A DNA stretch of 33,167 bases, taken from positions 1 to 33,167 of the forward strand of contig NZ_RAVZ01000064.1 in the NCBI RefSeq assembly GCF_003611635.1, read 5' to 3'. Position numbers and translations under genes: made by a program. The notes beneath the pieces are model-generated. The model was not told where the DNA came from and did not search any database. It worked only from the letters and a program-made list of their open reading frames with translations. This document shows, piece after piece, positions 16,360 to 24,356 of the stretch. Position 1 is the stretch's first letter. Each line of letters begins with the position of its first letter. The DNA is from Corallococcus terminator. GTDB taxonomy: Bacteria; Myxococcota; Myxococcia; Myxococcales; Myxococcaceae.

Positions 16360-16414
16360 TCCATTTCCTTCGACCTGTTTTTGAGACACGCGGGAACCGC
16401 ATTAGAACAAGTCC

Positions 16415-16441
16415 GGGATTCGCGGCATTCATGCGAATCCC
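16415..16441 (+). promoter_or_regulatory. 9-bp perfect inverted repeat in leader of amylase gene
   Basis: Arms GGGATTCGC (16415-16423) and GCGAATCCC (16433-16441) are separated by nine bases and end 15 bp before the amylase start. The position suits an operator or an mRNA hairpin affecting initiation; it is too far from the preceding stop (56 bp) and lacks a U-tract for a typical terminator. Confidence 0.4.
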
Positions 16442-16456
16442 AGGCAAGGCTCCCCC

Positions 16457-19400
16457 ATGCGTGGTTTGAAGGCCGTCGCGTTGCTCGCGGCGGTGACGTC
16501 CGCAGTGTCCCCCGGGTTGTCACGTGCGCAGTCGCAGTCGATTGCCGCGGCGCACGTGTATCACAATCACATGCCCAACTTCTGGCCGTACTACGACGTC
16601 TCGCAATACGCGACGACGCCCGTGGGCGGTCCCATCCGTTACGCCTACGACGCGCAGGTCATCCAGATCAAGCAGTCGCCCCCGGCGAACTACACGTACT
16701 TCCTGCCGTCGGGCGCGCCCATGCCGCACGACGATCTGGTGACGTACTACTCGCACAACGCGAAGACGGGCGCGTACCTGTACTGGCCGCCGGACGTCGC
16801 GCAGGACATGCGCACCAACGCGTCCACCGGTCAGGTGCACGTGACGATGTCCGGCGCCGTGGTGAACAACGTCAACGACCTGTCCACGCGCAAGAACGTG
16901 GCGGGCTACGACAACGCGTCGTGGGGCTCGCCGTGGAAGGCGAAGTACGACGCCCTGCGCACGCCCACCGGCAAGCGCACGTTGGATCTCATCCACTTCA
17001 CCGGCCACCACAGCATGGGGCCGCTGGTGGGCAACGACTACTTCCTCAAGGACTTGGTCTACCAGAGCGCCACGCTCGCCCAGCCCTACTTCCTGGGCGG
17101 CAGCTTCCAGGCGTCCCCGGGCTTCTTTCCCACGGAGCTGGGGTTCTCCGAACGGCTGATTCCCACGCTGGCGAAGCTGGGCATCCAGTGGTCCGTCATC
17201 GGTGACAACCACTTCTCGCGCACGCTGAAGGACTACCCGTTCCTCAACGACCCGGGCTCGGACACGCTGGTGTCCCCGCCCAACCGCTCGGACCTGCAGA
17301 ACACCAGCGGCGTGGGCAGTTGGGTGAGCGCGCAGATGGCGCACGAGCAGCAGACCATCCGCAACAAGTACCCCTTCGCCTCCACACCCCACTGGGTGCG
17401 CTACGTGGACGCCGCCACGGGCGCCGAGTCCAGGGTGGTGGGCATCCCGGTGAACCAGAACGGTTCCTGGCTGGAGGGCTGGGAGGGCTCCGCGACGGTG
17501 GATGTCGTGAACCTCCAGAGCTTCCAGGGGCTGGTGCCGCAGCGGCAGTTCTTCGTGATTGCCCATGACGGCGACAACAGCGGCGGCCGGGCCGGTTCGT
17601 CCGACACCTGGTACAACGGCCGCAGCGCCACCTGTGCCGGGGGCGTGCAGTGCCTGGGCATCAGCGAATACCTGGCGGCCCACCCCCCGGTCGCCAGCGA
17701 CGTGGTGCACGTGCAGGACGGCTCCTGGGTGGACACGCGCGATTCGTCGTCGGATCCGCAGTGGCACCACTGGCGTCTGCCCATGGGCATCTGGAAGGGC
17801 CAGTTCCCCGCGTTCAACGCGGCCACCGGCCTCAACCTGGCGCCCAAGACGAACCTGAGCGGCCTGCAGGAGGGCATGACGGTCTCCTTCGAGCACGGCT
17901 GGCACTACCTGGAGCGCAACTTCGCCCAGCTCCAGGCAGCCCTCAACTACGCGAAGACGGCCGAACAGATCTGGCTGGACGCGCACCCCAACCACTGGAA
18001 GCCCACCACCGCCATCGACAGCCAGGTGACGCACGCGGGCAACCAGTTGAACCCGTGGATGTATTCATTCCCGGTGAAGGGCGACGCGGCCAACGACTGG
18101 GCCGGCGGCGCGAACCCCGCCGAGCTGTCCTGGTACTTCCTCCTGCCCGCGATGGACTCCGGCTTCGGCTACTACGACGAGAACGTGGACGACATCGTCA
18201 AGCCGACGCTGTCCTTCAACCAGTCGCTCTACTTCTCCAAGCCCTACGTGCAGGACCGCATCACCCAGGACCGCACCGGCCCGTCCGTGTGGTGGGCCAA
18301 TCGCTGGCCGTACAACCCCGGCAGCGCCAACACGGACAAGTCCGAGGGCTGGACGCTGCACCACTTCAACAACGTGTTCGGCCTCTACACCTACGCCCAT
18401 GACGTGAGCGGCATCGCCAGCATCAAGGCGCGCGTGCGCGTGCACACGGCGAAGTCCATCGACCCCACGGACAACACGCACAAGGTCTACGATCCGGCGG
18501 CGCTGAAGGCCGCGGGCATCCCCAACATCGACACCACGCGCGTGGGTGCGTGGGTGGACCATCCCCTCAAGCGCCGCGACCTACGCCCGTCGATGAACGG
18601 CGTGTCCTGGCAGCCCGCGCACCTGGCGGTGATGGCGAAGGTGCCGGCGCAGGAGACCGGCGACCTCTACTACGTCACGGTGGGCAACTACCGCGACCAG
18701 TTGCTCGACTACTACATCGAGGCCACCGACACGCGCGGCAACATCACCCGCAGCGAGATCCAATCCGTCTACGTGGGCGCGGGCCGCTACACGCTCACCG
18801 GCGGCAAGTACATCGAGGACATCAACGGCTCGGTGGTGGGCACCGCGCCCTTCCTGGTGGTGGACACCGCCGCGCCCTCCACGCCCACGGGGCTCGTGGC
18901 GGCCACGCGCACGGACCGCTCGGTGAAGCTCACGTGGACGGCCTCCACGGACGACGTGGGCGTCGCGGACTATCTCGTGTTCCGGGGCGGGACGCAGGTG
19001 GGCACCAGCACCACGCCGGCCTTCACGGACTCCGGCCTGACGCCGAACACGGCCTACAGCTACACGGTGAAGGCGCGGGACGCGGCGGGCAACACGTCCG
19101 CCACCAGCAGCGCGCTCGCCGTCACCACGAAGGCTCCGGACACCACGGCGCCGTCGGTGCCCACCGGGCTTGCGTCCGGGGCGGTGACGAGCTCCTCGGT
19201 CGCGCTGTCCTGGACGGCCTCCACGGATGACTACGCCGTCGCCGGCTACCTCGTGCTGCGCGAGGGCGTGCAGGTGGCTTCGGTCACCGGGACGACCTAC
19301 ACGGACACGGGCCTGTCCTCCTCCACGACGTACCTCTACACGGTGAAGGCCCAGGACGCGGCGGGCAACACGTCCGCCGCCAGCACCGCGCTCCCGGTGA

Positions 19401-20821
19401 CGACGGGCACCGGCTACACCACCACCGTCTATTACAAGAAGGGCTTCGCCACGCCGTACCTGCACCACCGTCCGGCGGGCGGCACGTGGACCGTGGCGCC
19501 CGGCGTGGCCATGCCGGACGCGGAGGTGGCCGGCTACGCGAAGTACACCGTCAACCTGGGCGCGGTGGACAAGTTGGAGGCCGTCTTCAACAACGGCAGC
19601 GGCACGTGGGACAACAACAACGGCCTGAACTACCTGTTCCCCGCGGGCACCTCCACGTTCAACGCCGGCACCATCACCCCGGGCGGACCGGTGGTGGACG
19701 CCACGGCGCCCTCCACGCCCACGGGCCTCACCGCACCGTCGAAGACGGACACGTCCGTGTCGCTGTCCTGGACGGCCTCCACGGACAACGTGGGCGTGAC
19801 GGGATACCTCGTGTTCCGCAACGGCACCCAGGTGGGCACGCCCACCAGCGCCGCGTTCACGGACACCGGGCTGTCCAGCAACGTCGCCTACAGCTACACG
19901 GTGAAGGCGAAGGACGCGGCAGGCAACACGTCCGCCGCCAGCACCGCGCTGTCCGTCACCACCAGCACGGGCAGCACCGCGACCGTCTATTACAAGAAGG
20001 GCTTCACCACGCCGTATATGCACTATCGCCCGGCGGGCGGCACGTGGACGACGACCCCGGGCGTGGCCATGCCCAACGCGGAGGTGGCCGGCTACGCGAA
20101 GCTCACCGTCAGCCTGGGCAGCGCCACGCAACTGGAGGCCGTCTTCAACAACGGCGGCGGCACGTGGGACAACAACGGCGGGCTCAACTACTTCCTGCCC
20201 GAGGGCACCTCCACGTTCACCGCGGGCGTCATCACCGCGGGCGCGCCCTCCACCGACACCACCGCCCCGAGCGTCCCCACGGGCCTCACCGCTCCGTCCA
20301 AGACGGCCACGACGGTGAGCCTGACGTGGACGGCGTCCACGGACGCCAGCGGCATCGCGGGCTACGACGTGTACCGCAACGGGACGCTCGTGGGTTCGCC
20401 CGCTTCGGCGGCGTACACCGACACGGGCCTCACCCTGGGCACGGCCTACAGCTACACCGTGCGCGCGCGGGACAACGCCGGAAACGCCTCCGCGCAGGGC
20501 AGCGCGTTGAGCGTCACCACCGCGACGAGCGGAGCCGCCGTCACCTTCCGCTCGACGGCGAGCACCGTGCAGGGCCAGAACGTCTTCGTGGTGGGCAGCC
20601 TCGCCGCGCTGGGAAGCTGGAGCCCGGCGGCGGCCATCGCGCTCTCGCCGGCCAACTACCCGACGTGGGATGCGACGGTGGGCCTGCCCGGCTCCACCGC
20701 GTTTGAATACAAGTACATCAAGAAGGACGCGGCCGGGAACGTCGTCTGGGAGAGCGGCGCCAACCGCGCTTCGACGACGCCCGCCAGCGGCACCGTGACG
20801 CTCAACGACACGTGGCGGTAG
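16457..20821 (+). CDS. secreted GH57/GH119-like alpha-amylase with FN3, CBM25 and CBM20 modules
   Basis: A 1454-residue extracellular glucan-degrading enzyme. The signal peptide ends near SRA-QSQ (residue 24). The catalytic region (about 30-640) has GH57-clan-like signatures: HNHMPNFW (36-43), FTGHHSMGPLVGNDYF (about 184), GFFPTELGFSE with candidate nucleophile Glu227 (or Glu232), VIAHDGDN with Asp371/Asp373 as candidate acid, and SFEHGWHYLERNF. The HNHMPNF form and the module set suggest GH119 rather than GH57. An Ig-like region (about 640-800) precedes FN3 (805-894), FN3 (895-984), CBM25 (985-1078), FN3 (1080-1170), CBM25 (1173-1264), FN3 (1266-1358) and CBM20 (1359-1454, GSWSP, EYKYIKK). 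Both CBM types bind starch or maltooligosaccharides. ATG 16457 has AAGG eight bases upstream. Exact specificity is inferred. Confidence 0.88.
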   Translation: MRGLKAVALLAAVTSAVSPGLSRAQSQSIAAAHVYHNHMPNFWPYYDVSQYATTPVGGPIRYAYDAQVIQIKQSPPANYTYFLPSGAPMPHDDLVTYYSHNAKTGAYLYWPPDVAQDMRTNASTGQVHVTMSGAVVNNVNDLSTRKNVAGYDNASWGSPWKAKYDALRTPTGKRTLDLIHFTGHHSMGPLVGNDYFLKDLVYQSATLAQPYFLGGSFQASPGFFPTELGFSERLIPTLAKLGIQWSVIGDNHFSRTLKDYPFLNDPGSDTLVSPPNRSDLQNTSGVGSWVSAQMAHEQQTIRNKYPFASTPHWVRYVDAATGAESRVVGIPVNQNGSWLEGWEGSATVDVVNLQSFQGLVPQRQFFVIAHDGDNSGGRAGSSDTWYNGRSATCAGGVQCLGISEYLAAHPPVASDVVHVQDGSWVDTRDSSSDPQWHHWRLPMGIWKGQFPAFNAATGLNLAPKTNLSGLQEGMTVSFEHGWHYLERNFAQLQAALNYAKTAEQIWLDAHPNHWKPTTAIDSQVTHAGNQLNPWMYSFPVKGDAANDWAGGANPAELSWYFLLPAMDSGFGYYDENVDDIVKPTLSFNQSLYFSKPYVQDRITQDRTGPSVWWANRWPYNPGSANTDKSEGWTLHHFNNVFGLYTYAHDVSGIASIKARVRVHTAKSIDPTDNTHKVYDPAALKAAGIPNIDTTRVGAWVDHPLKRRDLRPSMNGVSWQPAHLAVMAKVPAQETGDLYYVTVGNYRDQLLDYYIEATDTRGNITRSEIQSVYVGAGRYTLTGGKYIEDINGSVVGTAPFLVVDTAAPSTPTGLVAATRTDRSVKLTWTASTDDVGVADYLVFRGGTQVGTSTTPAFTDSGLTPNTAYSYTVKARDAAGNTSATSSALAVTTKAPDTTAPSVPTGLASGAVTSSSVALSWTASTDDYAVAGYLVLREGVQVASVTGTTYTDTGLSSSTTYLYTVKAQDAAGNTSAASTALPVTTGTGYTTTVYYKKGFATPYLHHRPAGGTWTVAPGVAMPDAEVAGYAKYTVNLGAVDKLEAVFNNGSGTWDNNNGLNYLFPAGTSTFNAGTITPGGPVVDATAPSTPTGLTAPSKTDTSVSLSWTASTDNVGVTGYLVFRNGTQVGTPTSAAFTDTGLSSNVAYSYTVKAKDAAGNTSAASTALSVTTSTGSTATVYYKKGFTTPYMHYRPAGGTWTTTPGVAMPNAEVAGYAKLTVSLGSATQLEAVFNNGGGTWDNNGGLNYFLPEGTSTFTAGVITAGAPSTDTTAPSVPTGLTAPSKTATTVSLTWTASTDASGIAGYDVYRNGTLVGSPASAAYTDTGLTLGTAYSYTVRARDNAGNASAQGSALSVTTATSGAAVTFRSTASTVQGQNVFVVGSLAALGSWSPAAAIALSPANYPTWDATVGLPGSTAFEYKYIKKDAAGNVVWESGANRASTTPASGTVTLNDTWR
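19141..20250 (+). repeat. tandem duplication of FN3-CBM25 unit inside amylase gene
   Basis: Two units of about 555 bp, 19141-19692 and 19693-20250, each encode one FN3 followed by one CBM25. DNA identity is high in patches: TCTATTACAAGAAGGGCTTC occurs in both at about 19429 and 19986, and GCGGGCGGCACGTGGAC also recurs. Flanking FN3 copies (18868 and 20251 onward) are more diverged. Confidence 0.75.
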
Positions 20822-20853
20822 CCCCGTAGCGCGGCGCCGGACCTGGAACGCCC

Positions 20854-20888
20854 GAGCCCCCGCGTGCCTTCACGAGGCGCGGGGGCTC
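20854..20888. terminator. strong hairpin between convergent amylase and DUF4476 genes
   Basis: Perfect 11-bp arms GAGCCCCCGCG (20854-20864) and CGCGGGGGCTC (20878-20888), with a short extra stem inside, lie 33 bp after the amylase stop and 33 bp after the opposing DUF4476 stop. The symmetric position suggests a bidirectional terminator. No U-tract is obvious on either strand. Confidence 0.7.
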
Positions 20889-20920
20889 ATCACTTCGGCC
20901 TTGCTGCTTCGTTGCGCCGA

Positions 20921-21601
20921 CTACTCGGTGATGAGGTCGGTGTACTCGCTGCCGCTGATGGAGTTCCTCCACTTGGAGGAGAAGCCCAGCGCGTGCTGCG
21001 GATTGACCACGTGGGGCACGGCCACCTTCGCCACGTCCAGGCGGGTGATCTCATTGGGGAACAGGTCCAGCACCTTGCCGAACTGCGCCGCCGTCAGGTA
21101 GACGCGCTTGAGCATCTTCTCCGCCTTCTCCTCGCGGACGATCTCGTTGGGCTCGCTCTTGAGCGACTGGTAGAAGCCGCTCCACGTGCTGGCATCCATC
21201 GGGAGCTGTCCGTCCCGGCGTGTGGTGCAGCCTTCGTCCGACCCGGTGCCACAGTCGCGGAACGAGGGCCCGGACTCCCGTTCACGCACTTCCCGTTCAC
21301 GCACTTCCCGTTCACGCACGGGGGCCACGTACTCCGTGTTCCGCTCCGTCCGGGTTTCCGTGTGCGTCTCCGTCGTCGTCATGCCCCCCGTCACGCGCAC
21401 GTCCATCCGCGCCCCGCCGCCACGCACCTTCACGGTGGCGCCCTCCTCGCCGTCCGGGCCGGACGCCTTCACGTGGATGCGCGCACCAGGCATGTCCTGA
21501 TCATCGACATCCACCTGCATGTTGATCTCCGCCCCCTGGGCGAAGGAGACGGACGAGACGAACAGGGACGAGGCCAGCACGGCGCGGACAAGCGGGTTCA
21601 T
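20921..21601 (-). CDS. secreted DUF4476 domain protein
   Basis: A 226-residue protein from ATG 21601, which has AAGGAA upstream; an in-frame ATG at 21649 would add residues ahead of the evident signal peptide (MNPLVRAVLASSLFVSSVSFAQG-AE). Residues 25-85 are a beta-rich, Gly/Asp-containing region. Residues about 93-108 are a charged (VRERE)n repeat. Residues about 110-130 hold two cysteines that may pair (DCGTGSDEGC). The C-terminal ~85 residues (FYQSLKSEPNEIVREEKAEKML, then YLTAAQFGKVLDLFPNEITRLDVAK) match DUF4476, a helical domain common in myxobacterial exported proteins with no known activity. It is probably periplasmic or surface-exposed, and separated from the upstream cytochrome cluster by several hairpins. 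Confidence 0.85.
   Translation of the reverse strand: MNPLVRAVLASSLFVSSVSFAQGAEINMQVDVDDQDMPGARIHVKASGPDGEEGATVKVRGGGARMDVRVTGGMTTTETHTETRTERNTEYVAPVREREVREREVRERESGPSFRDCGTGSDEGCTTRRDGQLPMDASTWSGFYQSLKSEPNEIVREEKAEKMLKRVYLTAAQFGKVLDLFPNEITRLDVAKVAVPHVVNPQHALGFSSKWRNSISGSEYTDLITE
21277..21321 (-). repeat. three 15-bp tandem repeats in DUF4476 gene
   Basis: The plus-strand unit CCCGTTCACGCACTT occurs at 21277-21291 and 21292-21306, with a 13/15 third copy at 21307-21321. Being a multiple of three, it adds five-residue VRERE units without shifting the frame, so copy number could vary between strains. Confidence 0.8.
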
Positions 21602-21691
21602 GGAGGTTCCTTGAGATGGAAGCGGGTTCGCCCGACCGTCGGGCGTCATCGCCGCTGCCCCTTCTCCACGTCGAATCCGCGTATTTATTCA

Positions 21692-21720
21692 CCGGAAGTG
21701 TACGGAACTGATTCTTCCGG
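21692..21720. promoter_or_regulatory. 7-bp inverted repeat upstream of DUF4476 gene
   Basis: Arms CCGGAAG (21692-21698) and CTTCCGG (21714-21720) flank a 15-base spacer about 91 bp upstream of the DUF4476 start. An AT-rich stretch (21679-21691) lies just on the gene side, where a promoter -10 would be expected. A dimeric-regulator operator is possible. Confidence 0.35.
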
Positions 21721-21733
21721 GCCCCAAAGAAGA

Positions 21734-21790
21734 CCGCCCCGACTCCGGTCCTCCAGGCCAGCAGCGGCGTGGGGCACGAGGTCGGGGCGG
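21734..21790 (-). terminator. 10-bp inverted repeat with long loop and short U-rich tail
   Basis: Arms CCGCCCCGAC (21734-21743) and GTCGGGGCGG (21781-21790) pair perfectly across 37 bases. Read leftward the stem is followed by TCTTCTTT, a weak U-rich tail, so it may back up the hairpin at 21801-21825 in ending cytochrome-cluster transcripts. Confidence 0.45.
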
Positions 21791-21800
21791 CGGGAGCGAC

Positions 21801-21825
21801 ACCGCTTCTCCTCAGGAGAAGCGGT
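21801..21825 (-). terminator. near-perfect 25-nt palindrome after cytochrome c gene
   Basis: Twelve-base arms ACCGCTTCTCCT (21801-21812) and AGGAGAAGCGGT (21814-21825) are separated by one base. It starts 21 bp downstream of the leftward cytochrome stop, the usual place for a terminator; an operator dyad is the alternative. Confidence 0.6.
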
Positions 21826-21846
21826 CCGGCAGGAGCACGACGACGC

Positions 21847-23103
21847 TCAGGGGGTGGTGCCTTCGCTGACCGTGCCACCCGTGCGGCCCAGCACGTACTT
21901 GGCCAGCGCGAGCGCGTTGTTCTCGTCCACGAGGGTCGCGTAGGTGGGCATCTGCGTGCCGGGCTTGAAGGCCTCCGGGTTGCGGATCCACTTCGCCACT
22001 TCCTCCACGGGCTTGCCCTTCGCGCCCTGGAGCTTGGCCTCGTAGGCCTTGCCGGGGGCGTGGCACGTCGCGCAGCCCAGGGCGCTGAACATCTTCTCCG
22101 GGTCGCTGTTGGCGGGATCCACCTTGGGACGGCCGCCCGCGGGAGGAGGCACCACCTTGTCGACGGGCTTCATCGAACGGATGAAGGTGTAGATGGCGGA
22201 GAGCTCCGCGTCGTCCGCGTAGCGGTACTTGGGCATGGGCGCGCGCAGCAGGTGGCCGTCCGGCGTCACGCCGCTCTTCATCGCGAGGATGAACTCATCC
22301 AGGGTCCACTTGCCGATGCCGGCCGTCTCGCTGGGCGAGATGTTCGGCGACAGCAGCTTGCCCTCGCCACCCAGCGGCGTCATGTCGAACTCGAAGCCGC
22401 CGCCGAGGACGGTCGCCGGATCCTTCATCTTCTCCCCGCTGCTGCCGAAGCCGGGCGAGTGGCAGAAGACGCAGTCGTAGACGCTGGCCGACAGGTAGCG
22501 GCCGTACTCCACGGAGTCCGCCGCCTTCGCGGGCACCGGCACCTCCGCGGTGCGCGACTTGTCGTTGATGCCCATGGCGAACGAGAACACCATCCGGCCC
22601 GGGGGCGACAGCTCGGAGCGCGGCGGCTGCGCCTTCTCCGGCGCGAAGTCCGGGTGGCCTGAGCGCATGAAGCCGATCACCGCCGCCAGGTCCTTGTCGC
22701 CGATGTTGGGGAACGGCGGCATGGGGCGGAACTTGTTGTTGCGGTCGATGGAGTTGATCACCATGCGGGCGATCTCCTGATCCGACCAGGCGCCCACGCC
22801 CTTCTCCGGGTCCGACGTGATGTTCGCCGAGTAGAACGTGCCCAGATCTGGCGGGAAGTCGTGCATGCGCACGCCCACGGGCTTCGTGTTGCCTCCGCCC
22901 GCGTGACACTCGGCACAGACGGCGCGGAAGACCTGCTCGCCGCGCGCGATGCCCTCCGGCGACGAATCGCGAGTGATGTTGGGTAGCGCGACGTCCTCGT
23001 AGGTCTTATTCACCTTGTGGGTGGCCAGGCCCATCGCGGAGCCGGCACCAATCAGGACCAGGACGACCAGCACTCCGACGGCCAGCAGGATCTTCTTAAT
23101 CAT
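21847..23103 (-). CDS. membrane-anchored trihaem cytochrome c
   Basis: A 418-residue protein from ATG 23103 (GGAG about ten bases upstream); the frame continues upstream but without coding character. The N-terminal helix MIKKILLAVGVLVVLVLIGAG anchors it in the inner membrane with the rest in the periplasm. Three CXXCH haem sites, CAECH (about residue 63), CVFCH (about 211) and CATCH (about 344), each begin a class-I cytochrome c domain with downstream Met-containing segments as candidate axial ligands. Length and three-domain plan resemble cytochrome subunits of membrane alcohol/aldehyde/gluconate dehydrogenases, but no dehydrogenase gene is adjacent. Instead it lies downstream of two lipoprotein genes, one multihaem, suggesting an electron relay across the periplasm. 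A hairpin at 23138-23169 precedes it. Confidence 0.88.
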   Translation of the reverse strand: MIKKILLAVGVLVVLVLIGAGSAMGLATHKVNKTYEDVALPNITRDSSPEGIARGEQVFRAVCAECHAGGGNTKPVGVRMHDFPPDLGTFYSANITSDPEKGVGAWSDQEIARMVINSIDRNNKFRPMPPFPNIGDKDLAAVIGFMRSGHPDFAPEKAQPPRSELSPPGRMVFSFAMGINDKSRTAEVPVPAKAADSVEYGRYLSASVYDCVFCHSPGFGSSGEKMKDPATVLGGGFEFDMTPLGGEGKLLSPNISPSETAGIGKWTLDEFILAMKSGVTPDGHLLRAPMPKYRYADDAELSAIYTFIRSMKPVDKVVPPPAGGRPKVDPANSDPEKMFSALGCATCHAPGKAYEAKLQGAKGKPVEEVAKWIRNPEAFKPGTQMPTYATLVDENNALALAKYVLGRTGGTVSEGTTP

Positions 23104-23198
23104 GGGGAACGTTGCTCCGTACGGCGTGGATTCAGCACTTCGCCATCCCCGGTGAAGGAGAGGGCGAAGCGGGAGGCGTTGGTGGGGAGGGACTGCGA

Positions 23199-24353
23199 CT
23201 ACTGGAACGGAACGCAGGTGGTCGGCGGGGGAATGTTCGGCTGATTCAGCGGCACAGCGTCCGCCAACTGGAGCCCCGCGAACGTGATGACACCCGGCGT
23301 CGGGGGAAGCACGAGCGGATCCGTCTTCCAGGGCCGGTTCTCCACGGTGCTCGTGGTCAGGTCCTTCGGCGTGTAGACCACGGGAACCGGAGGCCCCATC
23401 AGCGGCGGATGGACGATGGCCACGAGGCCCAGGCTGCTCACGGGCGCGCCCGGGGCGACGAAGAAGCCGCGCGTGGACTGGATGGCCGCCAGCGGAGGCG
23501 GCAGCGGCGCGCCCGGAGGCGCCCACTCCAACGTCAGCACACGGCCCGCCGTGGCTTCCACGGTCGTGTTCTCACCCGGCACGCGGAAGACAGGGAAGCC
23601 GGGACGGTACAGCCAGAAGACCGTCACGCCGGCGTACTTCGCCGGGTTGAGCAGGTCCTGCACCGTCACGGGCGTGCCTTCCGTGCTCAGGAACTTCGCG
23701 ACCGCCTCCACGATGCCCTTGTCGCTCACCTGGATGGCTTCCAGGCCCACGCACGCGCTGTGGCCGGTGACGACCGGACGCGCGGCCGCGGTGGGCAGGT
23801 AGTTGCCCACGGGTACGGGGGGCAGCGGGAACGGCGTCGGCGCGTCGTTGGCCAGCGCGCCCTGCCCCAGCGACAGGACGAGGTAGATGGGGGGAGGGCC
23901 CTGCACGGGACCCTTGGGCCAGGGGCGCGTGGGCACCTTCTCGATGGTCCACAGGCCGGCCGTGCTGGCCATCACCGGCGGGGGCGGCGCGGGCGGCTGC
24001 CCCGTCGCGTCCGGCACCGTGTCCAGCACCGTCACCAGCGACTCGCGCACCGTCGAGCGCTGGAACAGCGGGCTGAACTCCGCGTACAGCGGCGGCAGCG
24101 GGCACTGCTTGCGGCCGTTGACGACGGGCCCGTACAGCTCCGAGCACATCGCCAGGTTGATGAAGTAGGCCTCCGGGTCGACCGTGAAGCCGGTCAGACG
24201 GGTGGTGAGGCCCGCCGGCTCGCGGTTCACATAGACGGGGCGCGGGACGAAGGTCGACGACGCGGGCGTGCCGGACTCCTGGCAGCCGACGCCCAACAGG
24301 CTCGCTCCAAGGAGCGTTCCAACGAAGAGTGACTTTTGCATGGCTCGTCGCAT
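23199..24353 (-). CDS. lipoprotein of the cytochrome cluster, function unknown
   Basis: A 384-residue protein from ATG 24353 (or ATG 24341, four codons later), three bases after the stop of the upstream multihaem gene, so almost certainly co-transcribed with it. The signal peptide MQKSLFVGTLLGASLLGVGC ends in a lipobox. The mature part is rich in Pro, Val and Leu with beta-strand character and no CXXCH haem site. It has a few cysteines (AMCSELYG, RKQCPLPP, HSACVGLE, TTCVPFQ) that could form disulphides. A segment TAGLWTIEKV followed later by PGFPVFRVPGENTTVEATAGRVLTLEWAPPGAP suggests repeated sheet domains. I do not recognise the family. Its location between two cytochromes suggests a structural partner at the outer membrane. 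Confidence 0.75.
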   Translation of the reverse strand: MRRAMQKSLFVGTLLGASLLGVGCQESGTPASSTFVPRPVYVNREPAGLTTRLTGFTVDPEAYFINLAMCSELYGPVVNGRKQCPLPPLYAEFSPLFQRSTVRESLVTVLDTVPDATGQPPAPPPPVMASTAGLWTIEKVPTRPWPKGPVQGPPPIYLVLSLGQGALANDAPTPFPLPPVPVGNYLPTAAARPVVTGHSACVGLEAIQVSDKGIVEAVAKFLSTEGTPVTVQDLLNPAKYAGVTVFWLYRPGFPVFRVPGENTTVEATAGRVLTLEWAPPGAPLPPPLAAIQSTRGFFVAPGAPVSSLGLVAIVHPPLMGPPVPVVYTPKDLTTSTVENRPWKTDPLVLPPTPGVITFAGLQLADAVPLNQPNIPPPTTCVPFQ

Positions 24354-24356
24354 CCC

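Noticed and set aside
16520-20131. Two long leftward frames opposite the amylase gene
   Set aside because: Their translations are Val/Arg/Gly/His-rich shadows of a gene with clear catalytic and carbohydrate-binding modules.
18868-20530. Possible CRISPR-like array suggested by repeated blocks
   Set aside because: The repeats are about 270 bp, translate into FN3 and CBM25 domains in one frame, and have no short repeat/spacer pattern.
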